Assembly (NCBI GenBank): GCA_012845835.1
Contig: JABAKD010000023.1
Location: 4,292,200 to 4,356,199 of the forward strand
Direction of reading: 5' to 3'
From: Undaria pinnatifida
Lineage: Eukaryota > Sar > Phaeophyceae > Laminariales > Alariaceae
DNA: 64,000 nt
Shown here: piece by piece, positions 56,601-64,000 of the stretch
Layout of the letters: each line of letters starts with the position of its first letter
Position numbering within the stretch: the first letter of the stretch is position 1
The notes under the pieces: model-generated
What the model saw: the letters and a program-made list of their open reading frames with translations, nothing else
Told to the model about the DNA's origin: nothing
Databases searched by the model: none
Program-made: the position numbers and the translations under genes

Positions 56601-59600
56601 GTTTACCCACCGGCGTGCCCTGGTTTCCCCAACCACAACAAACCCACGGCTTATCGCTCCTGACCCAGGTCTTTAGCTGCCCCCTCCATTAACCGGATCC
56701 TTGCCACCAACAGCCCTTCAGCTTTCCTCGACGACCCGACCACGGACGATCCCGACTGATTATGTTTCCGTTGCCAGTGAACACCGAACAGTCCCCCTCC
56801 AACCCAACATTCGCGAATACCCGTTCGACACCAAAACCGCCACCCCCCTTTTGCCTCAACAACCCTGTAGGTTACCACCTGAACCTAGGCAACCCCTAAC
56901 CGTCCCTGAAGGCACCTCTGTGACGCCACTGTTGCCACCCCCCCCCTTCCCTAACATTTCTATAGGTTCACCATGTTAACCTGTGGTTTTGTTCCTTCCC
57001 GGTTATAACCTCTCCGAGCCGGGCATCGGCTTGGGTGGGCTCGTTCCCCCGTCTCTCCCAACCCATCACCACATCCCGCCGCTCCCATATTCTGAGTTGG
57101 AGTTAATTTGTTTTTCACGGGTATGAGCGTTTCGAACCGACTATCGGTTCGGGTGGGCTCGCTACCTCTCCACTACGACGCACTTCTGCCATTCCACCGC
57201 CCTCATTGTCCGAGTTTGTTACTTTTGTTGCCTCGGGCTCTTGACCCTCCCGAGCCTGGTACGTATGAGACCTTTTAAGCCAGAAACTGGGCCTTGCCGC
57301 GGCCTCTTCGTTGCCCACGTCAAAACATGTGAGCATTCCATCCCGGGTATCGTTTTGGGTGGGCTAGTTTCCCCTCCCTTTCGACCCACCATCACTAATC
57401 GCCCCCATCCACCAGCGACGCGCAAACCGTGCACCCTTCCTGTTAGGAATTTGCTTGGGTGTGCTCAACCCCCCCCCCTCTTGCACCATGCACCACCACG
57501 TTTCGCTGGAAATACTTCCGGCGACTCACCGTTGCGGACCATACCAAACATCCGTCGAACTCTTCTCCGCCCCAAAACCTCCGTCGGGTCTATTTCGGCC
57601 CATGACATCATCTCCGGTTCGCGAGCCACCTCCGAGAAAGGCGCCGAGGACGCTAGCGCTTCTCCTGGATCGACTTTCAGGCCGTCCTTCATTCTCTCCA
57701 GCGCCCACCATTGACGCATACCTTCTTGACCCTCCTCATCCTTCGTCGAACCATTTTTTTGCCCAGAGCCGTCATCGCTCCACAGCCGCCGCTGAAAACT
57801 GTGAACTGCCCTTCCGACTACGGTTTTTCTCGCCAGTACCTGTGGCTACACTTCCAAGATCATCGAATCCCCCCCACTGCCGCGCGAACACCGCGACCAG
57901 AGCTCCATCGTCACCTGAGCTTCGTCGTCCCCTGAGCTTTGCCACCAGAGCTCCATCGTAACCTTAGCTTCGACGTCACCTGAGCTTTGCCACCGGAGCT
58001 CCATCGTCACCTGAGCTTCGCTGTCACCTACGCTTCTCGACCAGAGCTCCACCTTCACCGGAGTTCCACCTTTCACCAGAGCTTCGTCGTCACCTGAGCT
58101 TTGCGACTAGAGCTGCATCTTCGTCAGGGCTTCGCCGTCACCTGAGCGTCGGGACCAGAGCTCCACGTTCACCGGAGTTCCACCTTTCACCAGAGCTTCG
58201 GCATCACCCGAGCTTCAACATCAGGTGATTTTTGAGGCGTCGTACTTTTTTCTCTTACCACTGTGGTATATGTGCTCTGGCCCTTCCTCTGTTTTCCGCA
58301 CTACGCACGCCGTAGGTGCTTATAGAGGCGTGTTGTCCACTTTGTCTGCGCCGTATCGCCCTGCACAAGTCCCCTCTTCTCGATTGGACATCCAAGTGCT
58401 TTCGCGTATGTTTTCCCCGATTTTTCGTGGCTTAGCTTCCAATATGAATGGCTCTATAGTAGACCACATTTTCGGAGTTTCACGACATCAACGTTTTGCC
58501 AGTATTTTCGGGTCCGTCGTTTATTTGCGAATCCCCCCTCTAGGCTCCTTTATAGTATCACCCCCCGAAACCATGTTAGTTTCGCTTGGTCCTTATTAGC
58601 CTGAACTTCGCTTGCACGCTGTGCATGTGCGCAGCTAACATTATTAAAGTTGTATGTTACTTGCCCCCTCCCTCTGTCCGGCTTACGGTATCAGTCCGCG
58701 ACATCGTAACAGTTTTGTCTGATTCTTCTTCAGCCGAGATATCGTCTGCACCATGTGCGTGCTCTTTCGCAGATTTTCTGAGCCCTCCGTTGTGTTTTTA
58801 ACGCTCTCACGGTATGAGTTAGCTCTCACGGTATGAGTTAAAAATGATATCGTGTTGGCTTGGTTTTTTATCTTGGTTTTACTTTCCCCTGCACTATGTG
58901 GCGGATGGGAACGTACACCCCCTCCCCTCTGCAGTGTGGGCATTTGTTTTTTCGGAATGTATTTCCTCCCGACTCTGGCGTTTGTGCATTTTCGGAACCT
59001 ACCTGTGTCTTCCGCGTTCGCGTCCATGCAACGCGGGTATTAGTTTTATTTTTTCTTGTTTTTTTCTTGATGCGCTTGCTCCTCAATGGTTATCGCTGTG
59101 TGCAGCTAGCGACCGACCGTAATACCCTTCTCTCCTTCTTCTAGGAAAATTTGTTCGTGAACGCCTAGTGCGCGTATTGTACTTGGAACCTACTGTCTCA
59201 GTACAAATCTACCTGCTAGGTTCCAGTATATTCAGTGATATCGCCTGGCGGCTCCCCAAAGTACCCCCTTAACGTCTGACTGTCGTTGAGGCTCCAAAAA
59301 CGTTTACCGTAGTAGTATGCCGTCTGTCGTCTTTGCCGCATTCAAAGTATGGCATTTGTTCGTCTTTCGGTGATATTCATAGGTGCCTTGATCTCGAACT
59401 TGTGCCCTAAGTTGTTCTACGTTTCTTCAGTACGACGAATGTTCGCCCTTTTGGTTGTGCTTCCGCCTTCTACCGCCGTTGTAGTCTGCCCACGTTTCGT
59501 GAATACCGACGAACCATGGCGTTTTTGAGCCATGTCGAGGTTTTCCATCGTCTCGTTCCCACCTCGCCTTATGCGATTGGTGACAACATGGATGCTTTCC

Positions 59601-61760
59601 GCGTTATTTCGCTTCGTTTTTCGCGAAGCATTACCTCCTTTCTTGTTGTTGCTGTTTGACTTTCCTTTCCCCTTGGCATACACCCCTTTGTTGTTGGACC
59701 TTTCTTGCTTCTCGGCGTACTTCTTCCTCAACCACTTGGTATTACAGCATTCCAGCTGTTGTTACTGTCTATGGTCCCACGTTGTCAACGACTGGCATCA
59801 CGTTGAGAGCCCCCCTTAGGTTTCACGTTAGCGGTTCCGTGCTGACTCTCCAGCCTATCTGTCGGTTCTCTTTGGCCTCTACCTTCTTGTTTGGTTGTAC
59901 CTGCCTCCAAGAGCCCCTTGCTGTCGGGCTCCGTTCTAGCTCTGTAGCCAGCGGATCTATTTCCCTGGACCACTATCTCTTACCTTTTCCTCTGGGCACC
60001 CCTGCCCCTACGGTCCAACGACATTGACCCCCGTCCTGGCCTTGCAACTAGCAGGTCTTGTTTCTTTCGACCACTTTTCCTTGTTTCTTTTCGGCATACC
60101 CGCCCATAGGGTTTAACTACATCGGCCTTAATGATGGGATTACAGCCCGTTCGGACTGTGCAGTCCACAAGCCGTCCCCTCTTGGCGCCAGTTTTTCTCT
60201 TGCCTTGTTGGCGTACCTATCGTATCTCGGTCCCACGTTTTTTTTTCAGTTTGGCTTCGCAGCCCACATAGGTCGTTCCCTGTTGACCTCCTTTCGTGTT
60301 GTATTTTTTTCGGCGAAATCGCTTTCGGTGGTACGCCTTCTCTACGTACCTAGTGCCGCTCGTTTTCTGAAAGTAGCCTTTCAACGTCCCTTGCTATGGG
60401 TCTACCCTCCTTTTTTTTTGTCAGGGTGCAATACGTTGCTATGACACGATTTTCTTACTTCCTGTTTTCCCGTGTATTTTGCCCGGTTACCTTTTTAGGG
60501 TTGAGCACTCCACGTTAGCGACCCCGCGTTCCCGACGAAGAATACCCAGCTGCGGCTTTCTTCATATTATTCTTCTCTGTTCCCGGCATTCTTTCTGAAG
60601 CTAGACACTTCCAGTGCTGCTTCCAGCTGAACGAGTATCTCCTTGTTGACCCCATTTTTGGCTCGCTTTGTCATGGTTGAATAGCCTCGCTGCGTTTGCT
60701 GGCATTGTTCCCATTTTTTTATAGCCTCTCAAGGTGCCATATGTCGACTCTCTTTCCGGCTTCCGATAGTACCTTCCGTCTTTTTGTGCCTACGTTTCAG
60801 TTTCGTCCTTGATTGCGTATTGCTTTGGCTAGGTGACCTCACCACTTATCTATTCCCGTTTTCCTGGTACTGTACCCAGATAGCTTCTAAGGGTACTCCA
60901 CTGTTGCCCCCCGGTTCAGCTTTCCGGCGTATCACACACGCCTCCCGCACCACCGTTTTGGTGGTGTTTGTGTCACTTTTTTTTTTTTTTTATATACTCC
61001 GGCGGATGGGGGAAAAAAAAGCTTTAGCTCACCACACTTCCACGTATTTATATACGCGTCGTGTGTCGATTTAACTCAGTTGCTTTCGCAGCCCAACGCT
61101 AGCTGGCGCACCCTTCGGGTCTCATTGTAGGTATAGCGTAAGCTAGTCACTGTTTAGGTGTTGTATTCCTATGCGTTTTCGCGATTTGTTTCGATTGCCT
61201 CGGTTTCCCATTCTACAGTTCGACCAAGGACCTTATGCTAGCCTCCTAGGTCCCACATTACGGCCCCTGTGCTTCCGTTACACCTCAGCGTACTGTTTCT
61301 TTACAGTTTCGCCTTTGGACCAATGGTACCACGTCAGCCTTCCCGGTCCAACCTTGCGGACCCTGGCACTATCTTAGGCACTGTTCTTTGTTTTCTCTTG
61401 TTTCAAGCTCTTTCTCTTCTGCCTTTCGACCAATGGCCCGACGCTCGCGTACTTCCTTGCGTCTTGATCGTTTCTCTTTGCCCGTCTAACCGATGGCCCC
61501 ACGTCAGCTGTCCATGTCCAATGTAGCGGACTCTGGCGTTCTTTTTAGGCAGTGTTTCTTGATTTCTCTCTTGTCTTCCGGCAAACGGACCGACTACCAG
61601 CCCCTTCCGCACTACGCTTCAGGCCGTAAACTGGCCTCACACAGCGTGACACGGGTTTCCTTCTTCTCTTCGGACTTGGTTTCCGCGTCTATACCTTCCT
61701 CTTTGGCCCCCTTCGCATCCTTGCCCTCAGTTGCCGCGCCTTTCGTGTTTTTGTAGGCCG
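53690..61760. other. 8-kb pyrimidine-rich tract without recognised genes
   Basis: The plus strand is C-rich from about 53.7 to 57.9 kb and T-rich from about 58.2 to 61.8 kb; purines are clearly under half throughout. Stop codons are depleted in the C-rich half, so long Pro/Ser/Thr/Arg-rich frames arise (310 aa at 53743-54675, 182 aa at 55940-56488, 157 aa at 57241-57714, with antisense ones too). None has a recognisable domain and I do not call genes. Degenerate internal repetition is visible: a GGGTGGGCTCG motif at about 57037, 57152 and 57358, and a period of about 170 bp at 61320-61580 (CCACGTCAGC, GCGGAC, TTTTAGGCA). Confidence 0.55.
57900..58226. repeat. Minisatellite with a 48-bp unit
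   Basis: GAGCTCCATCGTCACCTGAG starts three successive exact 48-bp units from 57900. Two later units are 66 bp because of an inserted CCGGAGTTCCACCTTTCA. Sub-repeats of GAGCTTCG with TCACCT lie within each unit. Confidence 0.9.
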
Positions 61761-62002
61761 ATTGCTACTGGTATACCGTAGGTACATACCCTTTCTCGAG
61801 CTCTCATGGTTGTGAGCTCCTTCATAAGCTTGTAAATCTTGCGATGAGGCATTTTAGCCCCTCATTATTGCGAGGTGTGGGGGAATCTATAGCATCGTCT
61901 TCATTTGTTTCGAATAGCCGCATCTTCGATCCCCTTTGCAATTCCGGATGTTTTGTTGGCATCCTTTGATTGGCAGGTGATCTGCATCTACGACTATTTA
62001 AG

Positions 62003-62265
62003 GTGGCCTAGTGTAATGGAGTGCCTTCCGTAGAACGATCGTTTATAGATTCGACGTGAAACCATGCCATGTTTGAGGTGAAACCACGTGACACTAGACG
62101 TCACATTGACGTCAAGGCCATCATACATGGGCCATAATGTAGGTGACGATGATGGGACAAGCAGGGCGCCCACATGTCAGTACCTGCTCTACCTGCTCTA
62201 CCCTGCCCTATCGTGCCTAGGCCTGTTTTGTCTGTCTCTAGAAGTTTAATGTAGAGGAAATAATG
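62003..62265 (+). mobile_element. tRNA-derived SINE-like repeat S, copy 2
   Basis: GGTGGCCTAGTGTAATGG is a good A-box-like head and TAGATTCGACGTG a B-box-like motif. The body matches 52714-52985, and the copy ends in a (GTT)n tail at 62263-62279. Confidence 0.75.
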
Positions 62266-62345
62266 TTGTTGTTGTTGTTCTCACATTAACTCGCATAATC
62301 AAGTCCGTGGTCACAGGACAGGCTCCAGTCACTCTGGAGCTGAGG
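62266..62345. repeat. (GTT)n tail plus the unique block shared with 23134-23290
   Basis: ATAATCAAGTCCGTGGTCAC and AGGACAGGCT match the block after the long (GTT)n at 23226-23275. Confidence 0.75.
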
Positions 62346-62589
62346 AATACCCCAGGGAAAAACACACACAACCCAAGGTGGTACACGCATATATCACAGC
62401 TGACGCAATTCATGCCTCCACCAGAAACATATAAAAGTGAAATCGGGAGTCAGTCTACGATGTGCCAGGTCCAGGCCGGTGCATACGTCTCACTACTCAC
62501 GCCTGGAGAAACCAAATATTCCGATTGCCACCCAGGGAAGACTACCACGTATATATTACACGTAGTATCTATCACTACGCATACGCACG
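62346..62589. other. Non-coding, no recognised gene
   Basis: The plus-strand frame through it (62307-62813) runs into the polypurine tract and is not supported. Confidence 0.4.
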
Positions 62590-62810
62590 ACAGGCATAAG
62601 TCAATTGGAGAAAAAGAAACAAAGAAAAGAACAGAAGATAAAGGAAAGGAAAGAAAAGAGAAGAAAAAAAACGAAACAAGACGAAAAAGGCAAGCAAAGA
62701 GAAGAAAAAGACAAGAAAAGCAAGAAAAGACAAGACAGGAAAGCAAGGAAAGAAGAAGAGAAAAAAAGAAAAAAAGTTATAGAAAAAGAAAAGAAAGAAA
62801 AATGTCATAC
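62590..62810. repeat. Polypurine (GAAAA)-rich tract
   Basis: About 200 bp almost wholly A and G on the plus strand. The Lys/Glu/Arg frame and its Phe/Leu complement are compositional. Confidence 0.95.
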
Positions 62811-62962
62811 TAGCAGACCCTAGGAACTGGCTAAGGATGGCATTGGACTAACAGAGGGTATCACGTCCATCATCAATGGCACCTGGGAGAGAACGCGACA
62901 TTACGAAGAAGTCAGGGCGGTCTTATGCTATCTTGTGATGGCCATTAGAAAGCCCACAACTT

Positions 62963-64000
62963 TCAATACGATGATGGCCAAACCCAGACTTCAGTCTCTT
63001 GGGCATGACGCTCCCCCTTCCGCCCCTCCCCCCTTCCTCCCTTTCCCCCTCCCCCCTCCCCCCCTCCCCCAGTCCCCTCCCCGCCCCCCCCCCTTCCCCC
63101 TCTCCCCGGCCGCTTAGAGATGCCAACGGTGGATGACGCTGCCGCAGCCTTTGCGCGTCGCTCTGCAGCTTTGCGTCTCTCCGTTTCATGCCAATTCCGC
63201 ATGAACAACTCGGCTCCCTCCTCTACTCTTCGAAACCATCTGCCAGCCTTCTGAGCAGCCTTTCGCCATCCTTCGAATTTCATTCCAAAAACCGACATAT
63301 CCTCCTTCAGATGATCCATCCAGTCTTTCTCTTGCCCCCCTGAGTAGCCTTTACCCCCAACAAACTCCCCAAACATCACCCTCTGTGGCAGACGCTCCTC
63401 CCCCATGCGTGCCACGAATCCCGCAAACAAAATCCTCCGTTTGCGCACTATCACCTCAACGCTCTCGGAATCTGTCTGGGCAAGCGCGTCGGCGTACGAT
63501 AGGGTGTGGTCGTCGCGCTTCCGTTTCCGACATCCAAGGCATCGGAGGAGCATGGAGTGGTGAACCCGTCGTAGCCTGTCATAGTCAGGCTTCTTCGGGC
63601 TCCACGTCATGCAACCGTACAGCAGTGTCTCGACCACCTCAGCTTTCAGCAACCGCACCTTCAACCGTAAACGCACACCCGGGCGATCATAGATTTCCAT
63701 CTTGTACCGCTGGAAACACGCCCAGGCCCTCTGAAGACGCCGCGTTATTTCAGTGCTAAGGTTTCTGTCTGCGGTGATAGCCCCGCCCAAGTATACAAAC
63801 TGGATTGTTTGTTTGTATACCTGGTCGGCTGCATTGATCGTGAAGGACACCTTCCCCCCGCTTTTGGTTTTCAGGCACATTATCTCTGTTTTTGCCTCGG
63901 ATACTGTAAGCCCGAACGACGAACACGCAGTCACGATCGTCGTCATCATCCTCTCCAGACCTTCTGATGATCGCGATACGATGCCCGCATCGTCCGCGTA
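62963..64000 (-). mobile_element. LINE (non-LTR retrotransposon), 3' part of reverse transcriptase ORF
   Basis: The minus-strand frame is open from the window edge (64000) to a stop at 62963. It starts at the catalytic motif, YADDAGIVSRSSEGLERMM, then FGLTVSEAKTEIMCL, FVYLGGAI, YDRPGVRLRLKVRLLKAEVV, LLYGCMTWSP, LLRCLGCRKRKRDDH and RRILFAGFVARM (thumb and C-terminal region of non-LTR RTs), then WHETERRKAAERRAKAAAA. The last 45 residues or so come from a Gly/Arg-rich low-complexity tract and are probably expansion rather than domain. The finger domain and any endonuclease lie beyond the window. No stop or shift is seen, so the copy may be young. Clade not certain (RTE- or Jockey-like). The remnants in the palindromic element are relatives. 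Confidence 0.9.
63016..63113. repeat. Polypyrimidine (CCCCTCCC)-rich tract
   Basis: Nearly pure C/T on the plus strand, inside the 3' end of the LINE frame, where it gives the Gly/Glu/Lys-rich tail. Could form G-quadruplexes on the minus strand. Confidence 0.9.

Noticed and set aside
53743-57961. Long Pro/Ser/Arg-rich frames as genes
   Set aside because: They exist in several overlapping frames and on both strands, as expected from stop-poor C-rich DNA; no domain is visible.
52714-62265. The two S repeats as LTRs of a 9-kb retroelement
   Set aside because: They have a tRNA-like head and a (GTT)n tail, no TG...CA ends, and no retroelement protein lies between them.
62605-62823. Lys/Glu-rich coiled-coil-like protein
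   Set aside because: Translation of the polypurine tract.

Overview
The window is nuclear DNA of a eukaryote and is dominated by mobile and repetitive DNA. The best taxonomic clues are two host gene traces. One is a two-exon sulfotransferase-like gene with a GAEGTGH P-loop-like motif and a VLYLQRPVKELI segment. The other is a decayed multi-pass membrane protein carrying RLGCVIIFLSNFLALLI and WFTTQQSVDD. From memory, both resemble families that are abundant in brown algae (Phaeophyceae), so a brown alga is my best guess. There is no rRNA, organelle or other firm marker to prove it.

Layout. 1-5475: the 3' part of a broken Ty3/gypsy element, split by a poly-C repeat with a perfect 7-bp target duplication and by a 702-bp DNA transposon with terminal inverted repeats (TIRs). 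5.5-13.9 kb: non-coding DNA with tandem duplications, tRNA-related SINE-like repeats and a second poly-C repeat. 14034-21772: a 7.7-kb palindromic element with 3.5-kb arms and a 0.75-kb spacer. It sits inside a minisatellite unit with a TATA repeat at its ends, and both arms carry a decayed LINE reverse transcriptase. 21.8-27.5 kb: minisatellites, SINE-like pieces and a reverse poly-C copy. 27.7-28.9 kb: exon relics of the membrane protein family. 29-37 kb: a TIR-bearing MITE-like family in several orientations, one copy with its 3' end amplified in tandem. 37761-40705 (minus): the sulfotransferase-like gene, the only gene that looks intact. 42-45 kb: short related exon-like blocks on both strands. 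46.9-50.3 kb: three poly-C copies, then opposed tandem arrays of a 290-bp unit with a tRNA T-arm-like motif. 52.2-62.3 kb: SINE-like copies bracketing an 8-kb pyrimidine-rich tract without a recognised gene. 62963-64000 (minus): the 3' part of a LINE with an open frame.

There is no operon-like organisation. The host contribution is sparse (one gene, some exon relics, one unrecognised open frame). The rest is a layered record of insertions: DNA transposon and poly-C element into gypsy, palindromic element into minisatellite, and tandem growth of small repeats. The palindromic element is the most unusual object here. All boundaries, splice sites and homologies were read by eye; none was confirmed by a search.
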